The translations under genes were made by a program, and so were the position numbers. A stretch of DNA of 64,000 bases from Chitinophaga oryzae (GTDB lineage Bacteria > Bacteroidota > Bacteroidia > Chitinophagales > Chitinophagaceae): assembly GCF_012516375.2 (NCBI RefSeq), contig NZ_CP051204.2, positions 1,426,001-1,490,000 of the forward strand, given 5' to 3'. Below are positions 6,897 to 16,417 of the stretch, one piece after another (the first letter of the stretch is position 1; every line of letters begins with the position of its first letter). Below the pieces are notes generated by a model that was given only the letters and a program-made list of their open reading frames with translations, made no database searches and was not told where the DNA came from.

Positions 6897-9653
6897 ATGA
6901 AGGACTTCTCATTTGTCACTAACTCACATCCTGCTTACATTGAATCGTTATACCAGGATTTCCTCAAAGATCCCAATTCTGTAGACCCTGATTGGGTGAA
7001 ATTTTTTGAAGGATTTGATTTTGCGGTTTCCAACGTAAATGGTAAAGCGGCAGGAGCGGCTCCGGCAGCAGGCGGCAACGCAGTGCCGGTGAGTGGTGAT
7101 CAACAGGCCAAGGAACTGGGCGTGTACCGCCTGATCCAGGCATACCGCAAAAAGGGCCATCTCATTGCTAAAACCAATCCTATCCGTGAAAGAAAGGACA
7201 GAAGGGCCAATCTCGACCTGGCCAGCTACGGACTGGGAGATGCTGATCTCAAAACCCGGTTCTATGCAGGTATTGTAGTTGGACTGAAAGATGCCACACT
7301 GGAAGAAATTGTGGCCCATATGAAGAAGATTTACGCCGGTTCTGTTGGTATTCAGTATACCTATATCAATGACCGCGATAAATCCAAATGGCTGGAGAAA
7401 GAGTTTGAGGCGATTATGACCCAGCCGCTGTCGCTGGAACAACGCCGCCGGGTGTTGCAGAAACTGAACCAGGGCGTTATTTTCGAAAAATTCCTGCATA
7501 CCAAATATATCGGTCAGAAACGTTTTGGCCTGGAAGGGGGCGAATCCACCATTCCGGCGCTGGACGCGATGATCAATGTGGCCGCTGAATATGGCGTAAA
7601 AGAATCTGTGATCGGGATGGCGCACCGCGGCCGTCTGAGCGTACTGGCCAACATTCTCGGTAAAACCTACGAACAGATCTTCAATGAATTTGAGGGACTG
7701 GCTGTTCCGGATATGACCATGGGCAGCGGCGACGTGAAGTACCATCTCGGTTTCCGTTCCCAGGTGACCACGCCTTCCGGCAATACGGTCAACCTGCAGC
7801 TGATGCCGAACCCATCTCACCTGGAAGTGGTAGACCCGATCGTGATCGGTTTCTCCCGCAGCAAGGCAGATGTGATCTATGACAGCGACTATGATAAAAT
7901 ATTGCCTATCCTGATCCATGGCGACGCCGCCGTGGCTGGCCAGGGTATCGTTTATGAAGTGGAGCAGATGAGCAAACTGAAAGGTTACTACACGGGTGGT
8001 ACCATTCACTTTGTGATCAACAACCAGATCGGCTTTACCACCGATTTTGACGACGCCCGCTCTTCTGACTACTGTACCAGCGTTGCTTCCATCGTGCAGG
8101 CGCCGGTATTCCACGTCAATGGCGACGATACCGAAGCCGTGGTGAAAGTATCCCAGCTGGCAGCCCGCTACCGTCAGGAATTTAACGAGGACATCTACAT
8201 CGACATGGTTTGTTACCGCAAACATGGCCACAACGAAGGTGATGAGCCTAAATTTACCCAACCCAGCCTGTATGCGCTGATCGATAAACATCCGAATCCG
8301 CGTGAAGTATATACCCAGTACCTGCTCAACAACGGTGAGTCCGATGCACAGGCGCTGGCCAAAGAAATGGAGACTGCTTTCTGGGGTGACCTGCAGGCCC
8401 GTCTGGATGAAGTAAAACAACATCCGCTGCCTTACTCCAACCAGAAACCGGAAGAATGGTGGCAGGCGCTGCGTAAAGCGACGCCGCAGGATTTCGAAAG
8501 CTCCCCGGTAACCGCCATCAAGGAAGAAGACTTCAAACACCTGTTCGACGCCCTGATGAAGTGGCCGGAAAAGTTTGTGCCGCTGCGTAAAGTGAGCAAA
8601 CTGCTGCAGGACAAAATCAAACTGTACCAGGAAGAAGGTAAAGTAGACTGGGCTACCGGCGAACTGCTGGCTTACGCCAGCCTGCTCATCGAAGGTAAGG
8701 ACGTGCGTATGAGCGGAGAAGACGTGAAACGCGGTACTTTCTCCCACCGTCATGCTGTGCTGTTTGATGAGAACACCAACGAGACTTATAACCGTTTAAG
8801 CGAACTTGCCGAAAAACAAGGCAAGTTCAGAATATACAACTCCCTGCTGAGCGAATACGGCGTACTGGGCTTTGAATATGGTTATGCCATGGCCAACCCC
8901 AACGCGCTGGTCATCTGGGAAGCGCAGTATGGCGACTTCGTGAACGGAGCGCAGACTGTGATTGACCAGTATATCAGCAGTGCCGAGCAGAAATGGACTA
9001 CCCAGAACGGCCTGGTAATGCTGCTGCCTCATGGTTATGAAGGCGGCGGACCGGACCACTCCAATGCCCGTCCGGAGCGTTTCCTGCAGACCTGTGCGGA
9101 AGAAAACATGGTGATCACCAACATCACTACTGCAGCTAACTTCTTCCATGCGCTGCGCCGTCAGTTGACCTGGCAGTTCCGCAAACCGCTGATCAACTTC
9201 TCTCCCAAGGCGAACCTGCGGCATACCGGAGCTTATTCCACCATGGAAGAATTCACCCAGGGCGGGTTTAAGGAAGTGCTGGACGATCCGTTCGTTACCG
9301 ACGCTTCCCTGGTGAAAAAAGTGTTGCTCTGTACCGGTAAGATGTATTTTGACCTGAGCGACAAACAAATCAAGGAAGACCGTAAAGATGTGGCTATTGT
9401 AAGGCTGGAACAGCTGTATCCGCTGCCTGTAAAACAGCTGGAAGCCATTGCGCAGAAATACAAAGGCGCTACTTTCTTCTGGGTACAGGAAGAGCCGCTG
9501 AACATGGGCGCTGCAGGGTATCTGCAGATGAACCTGAAGCAGATCAACTATGGTGTTATCAGCCGTAATCCAAGTGCGTCTACCGCTACCGGCTATGCGA
9601 AAGTGCATGCCCGTGAGCAGCAGCAGATCATCGATACAGCTTTTAACATCTAA
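6897..9653 (+). CDS. sucA: 2-oxoglutarate dehydrogenase E1 component
   Basis: A 918-residue thiamine-diphosphate enzyme that decarboxylates 2-oxoglutarate and passes the succinyl group to the E2 lipoyl arm. The N-terminal segment (SHPAYIESLYQDFLKDP and VDPDWVKFFEGF) is the E1 N-terminal anchor. GMAHRGRLSVLAN is the conserved histidine region of the active site. HGDAAVAGQG followed by NNQIGFTT forms the thiamine-diphosphate/metal site. EAQYGDFVNGAQ and LPHGYEGGGPDHSNARPERF mark the transketolase-like second half. Length is normal for the family. The E2 gene follows after 102 bases, so the two are probably one unit. Confidence 0.97.
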   Translation: MKDFSFVTNSHPAYIESLYQDFLKDPNSVDPDWVKFFEGFDFAVSNVNGKAAGAAPAAGGNAVPVSGDQQAKELGVYRLIQAYRKKGHLIAKTNPIRERKDRRANLDLASYGLGDADLKTRFYAGIVVGLKDATLEEIVAHMKKIYAGSVGIQYTYINDRDKSKWLEKEFEAIMTQPLSLEQRRRVLQKLNQGVIFEKFLHTKYIGQKRFGLEGGESTIPALDAMINVAAEYGVKESVIGMAHRGRLSVLANILGKTYEQIFNEFEGLAVPDMTMGSGDVKYHLGFRSQVTTPSGNTVNLQLMPNPSHLEVVDPIVIGFSRSKADVIYDSDYDKILPILIHGDAAVAGQGIVYEVEQMSKLKGYYTGGTIHFVINNQIGFTTDFDDARSSDYCTSVASIVQAPVFHVNGDDTEAVVKVSQLAARYRQEFNEDIYIDMVCYRKHGHNEGDEPKFTQPSLYALIDKHPNPREVYTQYLLNNGESDAQALAKEMETAFWGDLQARLDEVKQHPLPYSNQKPEEWWQALRKATPQDFESSPVTAIKEEDFKHLFDALMKWPEKFVPLRKVSKLLQDKIKLYQEEGKVDWATGELLAYASLLIEGKDVRMSGEDVKRGTFSHRHAVLFDENTNETYNRLSELAEKQGKFRIYNSLLSEYGVLGFEYGYAMANPNALVIWEAQYGDFVNGAQTVIDQYISSAEQKWTTQNGLVMLLPHGYEGGGPDHSNARPERFLQTCAEENMVITNITTAANFFHALRRQLTWQFRKPLINFSPKANLRHTGAYSTMEEFTQGGFKEVLDDPFVTDASLVKKVLLCTGKMYFDLSDKQIKEDRKDVAIVRLEQLYPLPVKQLEAIAQKYKGATFFWVQEEPLNMGAAGYLQMNLKQINYGVISRNPSASTATGYAKVHAREQQQIIDTAFNI

Positions 9654-9681
9654 CTAAAACAGCAAACAATAAACAGAAACG

Positions 9682-9732
9682 AGTGTTCAGCTGTTAGCCA
9701 TTAGCGACGAAGATTGTCAACAGCTAAACACT
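9682..9732. repeat. Inverted repeat between sucA and sucB
   Basis: AGTGTTCAGCTGTT at 9682-9695 and AACAGCTAAACACT at 9719-9732 are reverse complements with one mismatch, around a 23-base loop. There is no T tract. It could attenuate or process the sucA-sucB message. Confidence 0.6.
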
Positions 9733-9755
9733 GGTTCACCATCAACTGATAAAAT

Positions 9756-11324
9756 ATGGTTATCGAAATCAAAGTCCCTACGGTAGGAGAATCTATTAGC
9801 GAGGTAACAATTGCAAAGTGGTTGAAAAAAGACGGAGATTATGTGCAGCAGGACGAGGTGTTGTGTGAAATGGAATCAGAGAAGGCCACCTTTGAACTGA
9901 ATGCAGAAAAAGCAGGTATTCTGAAAATTGCAGCACAGGAAGGAGCCACGCTGAAGATTGGTGATGTGGCCTGTACTATTGATACAGCTGCAGCAGCACC
10001 TGCACAGGCGGCGGCGCCCGCGGCACCGGCAGCGCCGGCAGAAGCAGCTGCTCCGGCAGCGGCAGCTGAAGCGCCCGCAGCACCGGCTGTCAACAAAGGG
10101 GTCATTGAAATGAAAGTACCTACAGTAGGTGAGTCTATCAGCGAAGTAACCCTGGTGAAGTGGACCAAAAAAGAAGGCGATTATGTAGAGCGGGATGAAG
10201 TGCTGTGCGAACTGGAGTCAGAGAAAGCCACTTTCGAACTGAATGCTGAAGAAGCCGGTGTACTGACGCTGGTAGCCAAAGAAGGCGATACTTTAAAAAT
10301 AGGCGACGTAGCCTGCAAAATAGATACCGGCGCTCCGCGCCCGGCAGGTAAAGCGGCTCCGGCAGCAGCCCCTGCGGCGCAACCGGCGAAAGCAGCAGCA
10401 CCACAGGCTCAACAGGCCCCGGTGACCAGCATCCCGAATGATATCCGCACTACGCCCGTAGCGGCTGCAGTGATTGCCGACAAACAGGTAGACCCGGCCA
10501 CCATCAAAGGTTCCGGCGCCCACGGCAAAATCATGAAGGATGATGTGTATGCCGCTCTGCAGAACCCCGGCGTAGCTATCGGCCAGGAAATGTTCTCCCG
10601 CAACGAACGTCGCGAGAAAATGAGCAACCTGCGTAAAACCGTTTCCCGTCGCCTGGTGGAAGCTAAAAACACCACCGCTATGCTGACTACCTTCAACGAG
10701 GTAGACATGACCAACATCATGGCGCTGCGTGCCAAATACAAAGACATCTTTAAAAAGCAGCATGAGGTGAACCTCGGCTTTATGAGCTTCTTCACCAAAG
10801 CCTGCTGCTTCGCCTTACAGGAGTTCCCTTCCGTGAACGCCTATATCGACGGTGAAGAACTGGTGTACCACGATTACTGCGACGTTTCCATCGCGGTATC
10901 TGCTCCTAAAGGGCTGGTAGTGCCGGTGATCCGCAATGCAGAAAGCCTGGACATGGCCGGCATCGAAAAAGCCGTGCTGGAACTGGCTACCAAAGCCCGT
11001 GAGAACAAGCTGACCATCCCGGAAATGACCGGCGGTACGTTCACCATCACCAACGGTGGCGTATTCGGCTCCCTGATGAGCACACCGATCATCAACATTC
11101 CGCAGTCTGCTATCCTTGGTATGCACAAGATACAGGACCGCCCGATGGCCGTTAACGGTCAGGTAGTGATCCGTCCGATGATGTACATCGCGCTGAGCTA
11201 CGACCACCGTATCATCGATGGCCGCGAGTCTGTAAGCTTCCTCGTACGAGTGAAAGAGATGCTGGAAAATCCTGAACAACTGCTGTTCGGTAAAGATCCG
11301 CTGAAAGCGCTGCTGAAACTCTAA
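9756..11324 (+). CDS. sucB: Dihydrolipoyllysine succinyltransferase (E2) with two lipoyl domains
   Basis: A 522-residue E2 subunit. Two lipoyl domains are present, each starting [13 protein letters not shown]: the first with lipoyl-lysine Lys43 (ESEKATF), the second beginning near residue 116 with Lys157. Each is followed by an Ala/Pro-rich linker. A peripheral-subunit-binding domain ([28 protein letters not shown]) follows near 228-265, then the acyltransferase core with the catalytic motif [11 protein letters not shown] (histidine near 483). SucB usually has one lipoyl domain; two are more usual in pyruvate E2, though several Bacteroidota carry two here. The position after sucA supports the succinyl assignment. 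Confidence 0.93.
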   Translation: MVIEIKVPTVGESISEVTIAKWLKKDGDYVQQDEVLCEMESEKATFELNAEKAGILKIAAQEGATLKIGDVACTIDTAAAAPAQAAAPAAPAAPAEAAAPAAAAEAPAAPAVNKGVIEMKVPTVGESISEVTLVKWTKKEGDYVERDEVLCELESEKATFELNAEEAGVLTLVAKEGDTLKIGDVACKIDTGAPRPAGKAAPAAAPAAQPAKAAAPQAQQAPVTSIPNDIRTTPVAAAVIADKQVDPATIKGSGAHGKIMKDDVYAALQNPGVAIGQEMFSRNERREKMSNLRKTVSRRLVEAKNTTAMLTTFNEVDMTNIMALRAKYKDIFKKQHEVNLGFMSFFTKACCFALQEFPSVNAYIDGEELVYHDYCDVSIAVSAPKGLVVPVIRNAESLDMAGIEKAVLELATKARENKLTIPEMTGGTFTITNGGVFGSLMSTPIINIPQSAILGMHKIQDRPMAVNGQVVIRPMMYIALSYDHRIIDGRESVSFLVRVKEMLENPEQLLFGKDPLKALLKL

Positions 11325-11345
11325 ATTAACAGCTTTAAAAATATA

Positions 11346-11379
11346 ACGGGGCGAAGAGCAATCTTCGCCCCGTTTTTTT
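11346..11379 (+). terminator. Terminator after sucB
   Basis: ACGGGGCGAAGA (11346-11357), loop GCAA, then TCTTCGCCCCGT (11362-11373) forms a perfect 12-bp stem with a GNRA loop and is followed by six further T. The next gene starts 16 bases later. Confidence 0.9.
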
Positions 11380-11394
11380 AGGATACCTTTGCGT

Positions 11395-12552
11395 ATGACC
11401 CGTTGGGAGAATTATGTAGCTACCGCTACCAAAATTATCGGCGCCTATACCGGCAGCCTGCCTTTGCATCATTTCCTGAAAGCTTTTTTCAAGGAACATC
11501 CCTACATGGGAAGCCGTGACCGGCGCTGGATTTCGCAGCTGGTGTATCACTATTACCGCCTTGGCGACTGGGGCCGGGAGCTGCCCGTAGCGGAACGCCT
11601 GGTGGCCGGTACTTTCCTGTGTGAACATACTTCCACCGACCTGCTCAGGGCCCTGAAACCCGAATGGGATGAACAGATCACCCTGCCGCTGGCAGAGAAA
11701 GCGGCATTGTTGAAACTACCGGTAACGGCTACACGCATTTTTCCGTTGCTGGATGAATTGTCTCCGGCCGTCGATGCGGAAGCTTTCGGTTTGTCGTTCC
11801 TGCAGCAGCCGCGGCTGTTTATCCGCGTGCGGAACAACCGGCTGGACAAGGTGCGGCGGTTGCTGGATACAGCTGCCGTGCCGTACGATGTCTTTGAAAA
11901 CGGTGCCACCATTGCGTTACCCAATGGTACTAAAGTAGAAACCTTGTTGACCGAAAAAAGCTGGTACGAAATACAGGATGCTTCCAGCCAGCAGACCGGC
12001 ACCTTGTTCCACCCCGCGCCCAACCAGCGCTGGTGGGACTGCTGCGCCGCCAGCGGTGGTAAATCCATCCTGCTTAAAGACCAGCAGCCGGGCGTGCAGC
12101 TGTTGGTCAGCGACGTACGGCGTTCTATTCTTGAAAACCTGCAGACGCGTTTTGCCGCTGCCGGTATCAGAAATTACGAAGCCCGCGTGGCAGACCTTAC
12201 GTCCGACCGTTTCCCGGAAACGATGGGGCAGCAACGGTTTGACGGTATTATCCTCGATGCGCCGTGCAGCGGTTCAGGTACCTGGGGCCGTACGCCAGAA
12301 AGCGTGAGTTTCTTCAAACGGGAAGAGATCACCCAATACCAGCAATTACAAAAGCGTATAGCCCATAACGTTATACCGTTCCTGAAAAAGGGCGGTTCCC
12401 TGATTTACATTACCTGTTCCGTATTCCGGCAGGAGAATGAAGAGGTGGTGAAATATATTGAGGAAAACAGCGGGCTGCGGCAGCAGGAGGGGGGGATTAT
12501 TGAAGGGTATGGCAAAGGGGCGGACACGATGTTTGCAGTAAGGTTTTCGTAA
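11395..12552 (+). CDS. RsmB/RsmF-family RNA cytosine-C5 methyltransferase
   Basis: A 385-residue SAM-dependent methyltransferase of the NOL1/NOP2/Sun group. The SAM-binding region is WWDCCAASGGKS, motif IV is DAPCSGSGTWGR with the conserved cysteine, and motif VI is ITCSVFRQENE with the catalytic cysteine. It should make 5-methylcytosine in 16S rRNA. The frame is open from a TTG two codons upstream, but ATG at 11395 is preferred. The N-terminal part (about 1-140) resembles the NusB-like/RNA-binding half of RsmB. Which cytosine is modified cannot be told from sequence. Confidence 0.9.
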   Translation: MTRWENYVATATKIIGAYTGSLPLHHFLKAFFKEHPYMGSRDRRWISQLVYHYYRLGDWGRELPVAERLVAGTFLCEHTSTDLLRALKPEWDEQITLPLAEKAALLKLPVTATRIFPLLDELSPAVDAEAFGLSFLQQPRLFIRVRNNRLDKVRRLLDTAAVPYDVFENGATIALPNGTKVETLLTEKSWYEIQDASSQQTGTLFHPAPNQRWWDCCAASGGKSILLKDQQPGVQLLVSDVRRSILENLQTRFAAAGIRNYEARVADLTSDRFPETMGQQRFDGIILDAPCSGSGTWGRTPESVSFFKREEITQYQQLQKRIAHNVIPFLKKGGSLIYITCSVFRQENEEVVKYIEENSGLRQQEGGIIEGYGKGADTMFAVRFS

Positions 12553-12570
12553 TCAGTCAGTTGTATTTTT

Positions 12571-12642
12571 GACAATAGATTTTTTGTTAAATATTTTGAC
12601 AATAGATTTTTTGTTAAGTAACTTAACAAAAAATCCATTGTC
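12571..12642. repeat. Direct repeat plus 22-bp palindrome touching the start codon
   Basis: GACAATAGATTTTTTGTTAA occurs twice (12571-12590 and 12598-12617). The second copy and bases 12621-12642 form an inverted repeat with arms of 22 bases, one mismatch and almost no loop (GTTAAGT-A-ACTTAAC at the centre). The palindrome ends on the base before the ATG of the first ATPase gene, so the ribosome-binding region lies inside it. Confidence 0.85.
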
Positions 12643-13818
12643 ATGAAAAACCTAGTTGGTATCCCCGCCCGACTCGATAATTTTTACCAGCGTCAGCGTG
12701 AAGTAGATCTCGTTGACCGTACATTATCGAACGGGAATAATATTCAGATCGCCGCACCCCGCAGGGTGGGCAAGACTTCGATTCTCTGTTATCTGCTGGA
12801 CAACAGTGTTGCCGGCAGGCATTATGTGTACATCGATACAGAAAGTGTAACAGAAGCTGACCAATTTTATAAAAAGATGTTGGAGGCGATAGTGAGATCG
12901 CCGGTTATACCTAAAACCGTAAAACTCGCTGCCGGTTTAAAGAACAAAAGTGGCCGTTTCTTCAATAAAATCAAAAGCATTTCCATCCTTAACAATTCCG
13001 TGGAATTCAATAACGATATGGCCCCAAGGGATTATCACGCGGAATTTTACCATTTTTTGCTGGCCTATGCGGAAACAGAAGAGACGCCATTGGTGTTGTT
13101 GATTGATGAATTTCCTCAAACCATTCAGAATATTGGTAACAAAGATCCTGCTGCGGCTGTTGTTTTTCTGCAACAAAACAGGGAAATCAGGCTGGATCCG
13201 GTAGTTTCACAGAGAGTTCGTTTCGTTTATACCGGTTCTATTGGGCTAAACCAGACAGTAGCAGCATTGAATGCTACAGCTACCATTAACGATCTGGCTT
13301 CGCTGGAGGTGAAACCGCTTATGGAGGAAGAAGCATTAGACTTGTTTCATTTACTATTACGACAGGAAGAAAGAATAGTGGACATCAGTGGAGATGTAGC
13401 ATTTAAGGAACAGGTCCGTTGGTTTATTCCGTTTCACATTCAATTGGTGGTACAGGAGGTGGTGGCCATTAGCCCTCACGGAGAAGTGATCAACCGACAA
13501 AAGATTACTCATGCGATCAAAGAGGTGTTGAAACCGAAACATAAAAATCACTTCGCACACTATTATACCCGGTTGAAAGTACATTTCAAAAATGGCGCTT
13601 TTCTATACGCAGACGAGTTTTTAAAGCAACTGGCTAAAAGAAAACGATTGGATAAAGCGGCTGCCGCAACACTAGCTACTACCTGCGGGGTGACTGATTA
13701 CCGGTTGGTTATCGAGAACCTGATATACGATGGTTATATTGAATTTGATGATGATTCACAAAATTATCTTTTCAACTCTCCCATTCTTATGCGATGGTGG
13801 GAGCATCACATTTGTTAG
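12643..13818 (+). CDS. AAA/STAND-like ATPase (first of a pair)
   Basis: A 391-residue ATP-binding protein. Walker A is APRRVGKTS (about residues 39-47) and Walker B is LVLLIDEFPQ (about 148-157), followed by an arginine-containing FVYTGSIG segment typical of sensor 1 in ATPase_2/STAND-like enzymes. The C-terminal third (after about 280) is helical and basic and may be a winged-helix domain. The next gene begins 3 bases after the stop and encodes a second, larger ATPase, so the two probably act together. There is no other recognisable domain. The A+T content is higher than in the neighbours, which hints at acquisition. A defence or DNA-related role is possible but not shown. Confidence 0.75.
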   Translation: MKNLVGIPARLDNFYQRQREVDLVDRTLSNGNNIQIAAPRRVGKTSILCYLLDNSVAGRHYVYIDTESVTEADQFYKKMLEAIVRSPVIPKTVKLAAGLKNKSGRFFNKIKSISILNNSVEFNNDMAPRDYHAEFYHFLLAYAETEETPLVLLIDEFPQTIQNIGNKDPAAAVVFLQQNREIRLDPVVSQRVRFVYTGSIGLNQTVAALNATATINDLASLEVKPLMEEEALDLFHLLLRQEERIVDISGDVAFKEQVRWFIPFHIQLVVQEVVAISPHGEVINRQKITHAIKEVLKPKHKNHFAHYYTRLKVHFKNGAFLYADEFLKQLAKRKRLDKAAAATLATTCGVTDYRLVIENLIYDGYIEFDDDSQNYLFNSPILMRWWEHHIC

Positions 13819-13821
13819 AAT

Positions 13822-15789
13822 ATGAGCATTCTTCTATATAATCCTGACAAAAAGGACAAAGCTGCATTCCTGGACGAGTTTGTGATCCGTAACCGGATAT
13901 TCGATCATATGTTTTGGGAGATCCAGACAGACAAAATGATCGTGCCGGAACAGCATTACATGATCGTAGGCCCCCGTGGTGCCGGTAAAACCAGTTTGTT
14001 ATTGCGATTGAGGTATGCAGTGGAAGATGATCCGGTATTATCCAAACGGGTCATCCCGGTGATGTTTGGCGAAGAGCAGTATAATATTGGGGAATTGGGA
14101 AATCTTTGGGAACGTATTGCCGAATACCTTGAAGATTATTACGGCTTTGACGGGATAACAGGCGAAATAGAAAAATACATTTACCGGGATGACTATGAAG
14201 AGGCATCTTTCAGAATATTGATCAAATATCTGGACCAACGGAAACAGAATAGAATCATGTTGCTGATAGATAATATTGGCCAGTTGTTCGATAAATTTGA
14301 AATAAATGAGATAAGGCGTTTACGGGAGATCCTGCAAACATGGCCGCACATTCGGTTAGTGGCCGGATCTCCTGTAATATTGCATTATATCGTTGACTAT
14401 GATCAGCCGTTGCATGAATTCTTTAAGATCATAAGGCTGAATAGTCTAACAGATGAGGAGGCCGTAACATTGATACGCAAGCTGGCTGTTGTTTATCACG
14501 AAGAGGAAAAGATAGAGCGGATTCTTGCTAAGATGCCGGAAAGGGTGTCTACACTGAATACTTTATCAGGGGGAATACCCCGTACCATTGTTTTGTTGTT
14601 CAAAGTGTTTGTGGACAATGAGCATGGTAATGCATTAAGTGATCTCGAAAGGATTCTGGATGCCGTGACACCTTTATATAAGCACAGGATGGATGATCTT
14701 CCCCCGCAGCAGCAGAAAATCATAGACGCGGTAGCGTTACACTGGGAGCCAATAGAGGTGAAGGACCTGACGAAAGCTGTTCGCCTGGAAAGTAAGGTGA
14801 TATCCGCGCAATTGCGGCAACTGGAAAAAAATCAGGTAGTAGAAAAATATCGAACCAAAACTAAAAATCATCAGTACCAGCTAAAGGAGCGGTTCTTTAA
14901 TATTTGGTATTTGATGCGTTATGGTCGGAAAATGGATCGTAACAAGGTGATATGGCTGGTGAAGTTCCTGGAGGCGTGGTGCGAGAAGGGAGAGATCGAG
15001 AAGAGGATAAAAGATTACATCAAGAAAGCAAAAAAAGGAGAAATGAATGAAAATGCACTAGAAATCTATGCATTGACTTATTCTTTTTTTGAAAGTATAA
15101 AAACTGAAACAAAGTTACAGTTAAAAGATAGTGTCCCCTCACACCTTTCAAAAAACATTGTTATTAAAGACGATGATTTATTTGATGTTTTAGATAAAGC
15201 GATAAAAAAAGGTAATGGGAAGAGGGCCTTTGCTTTACTGAAGAATATTAATTTTGCAAAGGAACAAAATCGCGACAGGATTCTCCATTGTTTTATTCAA
15301 TTGGATTTAGCGCTTTTGCAAGCTTGGGCTTCGGTTTTAATTAATGTGGAAGAAAAAGAGTATGATGAAAATTTACTATATTTGAATAGCGTCGTTGCAC
15401 TTATATTAGCTCTTCGGGGTATTTCTGTATTGGTAATTACGGATGAGAAACAGCACCTGAGTATTATAATGAAGCATTTTGCAGATTTTCTTGAAACTAG
15501 CTTCCATAGGATTACGCAGACGGGGCAAAGAATGATAATTGTTTTAATTCAGTTGTTGTTGTCTGGGAATTATTGGAGCATAGTAATGGACTTTTTCAAT
15601 GAAAAAAAATCTCTAAAGAAGAAGATGCCGTATCTATTTGAGCTTTCACAATATTATATTGCGCTTCATAATAACGAGGAGCGCCGTATTCATACCATTT
15701 CTGCGCGGTTAGATCAGACAATTGGGAGAGAGAGAATGGATGCCTTTATAAAAGAGACGGAAGAAGTTAAACTCGCTTGGGAAAAATAG
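13822..15789 (+). CDS. AAA ATPase with winged-helix region (second of a pair)
   Basis: A 655-residue protein with Walker A GPRGAGKTS (about residues 53-61) and a Walker B-like IMLLIDNIGQL (about 147-157) in which the usual glutamate is replaced by asparagine. A region near 300-360 (QQKIIDAVALHWEPIEVKDL onward, SKVISAQLRQLEKNQVVEKY) looks like a winged helix, followed by YQLKERFFNIWYLMRYG, a motif seen after the winged helix in ATPase_2-type proteins. The last 280 residues are helical and repeat-like, with no known domain visible. It follows the first ATPase after 3 bases. The 3' half is clearly A+T-richer than the surroundings. Confidence 0.75.
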   Translation: MSILLYNPDKKDKAAFLDEFVIRNRIFDHMFWEIQTDKMIVPEQHYMIVGPRGAGKTSLLLRLRYAVEDDPVLSKRVIPVMFGEEQYNIGELGNLWERIAEYLEDYYGFDGITGEIEKYIYRDDYEEASFRILIKYLDQRKQNRIMLLIDNIGQLFDKFEINEIRRLREILQTWPHIRLVAGSPVILHYIVDYDQPLHEFFKIIRLNSLTDEEAVTLIRKLAVVYHEEEKIERILAKMPERVSTLNTLSGGIPRTIVLLFKVFVDNEHGNALSDLERILDAVTPLYKHRMDDLPPQQQKIIDAVALHWEPIEVKDLTKAVRLESKVISAQLRQLEKNQVVEKYRTKTKNHQYQLKERFFNIWYLMRYGRKMDRNKVIWLVKFLEAWCEKGEIEKRIKDYIKKAKKGEMNENALEIYALTYSFFESIKTETKLQLKDSVPSHLSKNIVIKDDDLFDVLDKAIKKGNGKRAFALLKNINFAKEQNRDRILHCFIQLDLALLQAWASVLINVEEKEYDENLLYLNSVVALILALRGISVLVITDEKQHLSIIMKHFADFLETSFHRITQTGQRMIIVLIQLLLSGNYWSIVMDFFNEKKSLKKKMPYLFELSQYYIALHNNEERRIHTISARLDQTIGRERMDAFIKETEEVKLAWEK

Positions 15790-16335
15790 TTATGACTCCC
15801 TCACTAACGCCCACATATTAATATCAAACAATCTTCCTTCCCATTCCATCCATTTCTTCAGCGTGCCTTCCTGGCGGAAGCCGTTCTTGATGAGCACTCT
15901 CTCGGAGGAAATATTGGCGGGCATTACTTCTGCTTCCATGCGGCTGAGTTCCAGTTCCCGGAAGCCGTAGCGTACCAGTTCAAGGATGGCTTCGGTCATG
16001 TATCCCTGGCCCCAGTAGGCATGTGCGAGGGCGTAGACGATAACGCCGCGGTGCAATTGTGGAAAGCTGTTAAAGCCGATGGTGCCGATGAGTTTTGACT
16101 GTCCCCGCAGGGTGATGCCCCACCGGATACCCAGCTGGTCCCTGAAACGCTGGTGGAAATAGGAGATGACTCTTTCTGCATCCAGTTCTGTTTTTAGCGG
16201 CATGACATGGTAATATTGCGTAACGCGCTGGTCGCTGAAGAGGTCCAGCAGATCGGCGGCATGCCAGGGCTGCAGTTCTACGAGGTCCAGGCGGTCGGTG
16301 TGCAGTATGGGAAATATGTTGGGTAACGGATGCAT
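15790..16335 (-). CDS. GNAT N-acetyltransferase (RimJ/RimL type)
   Basis: A 181-residue acetyltransferase of the GNAT fold. It begins with the RimJ-like TDRLDLVELQPWHAADLL, has the acetyl-CoA binding segment AYWGQGYMTEAI (R/Q-x-x-G-x-G/A motif A) and the usual LIKNGFRQEG near the end. The family acetylates N-termini of ribosomal proteins or small amines; the substrate here is unknown. It converges on the ATPase gene with its stop directly adjoining. A terminator of mnmA lies just before it, so it probably has its own promoter. Confidence 0.85.
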   Translation of the reverse strand: MHPLPNIFPILHTDRLDLVELQPWHAADLLDLFSDQRVTQYYHVMPLKTELDAERVISYFHQRFRDQLGIRWGITLRGQSKLIGTIGFNSFPQLHRGVIVYALAHAYWGQGYMTEAILELVRYGFRELELSRMEAEVMPANISSERVLIKNGFRQEGTLKKWMEWEGRLFDINMWALVRES

Positions 16336-16363
16336 GGTAACTGGTGGTTGTCTCTCTAAAATA

Positions 16364-16393
16364 CAAAAAAAGGGCGGGATAGGTTCCCGCCCT
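16364..16393 (-). terminator. Terminator of mnmA
   Basis: Read on the minus strand, AGGGCGGGA and TCCCGCCCT (16385-16393 and 16371-16379) pair over 9 bp around a 5-base loop and run into a T tract. Confidence 0.85.
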
Positions 16394-16417
16394 TCTATGG
16401 TTTATGTAGCATAAGAT

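Noticed and set aside
6948-8753. Long open frame (601 codons) opposite sucA
   Set aside because: It mirrors the codon pattern of sucA, has no recognisable domain and is antisense to a certain gene.
12643-15789. Insertion sequence or transposase
   Set aside because: The palindrome before the genes suggested a mobile element, but neither protein has transposase motifs and no matching right-end repeat was found.
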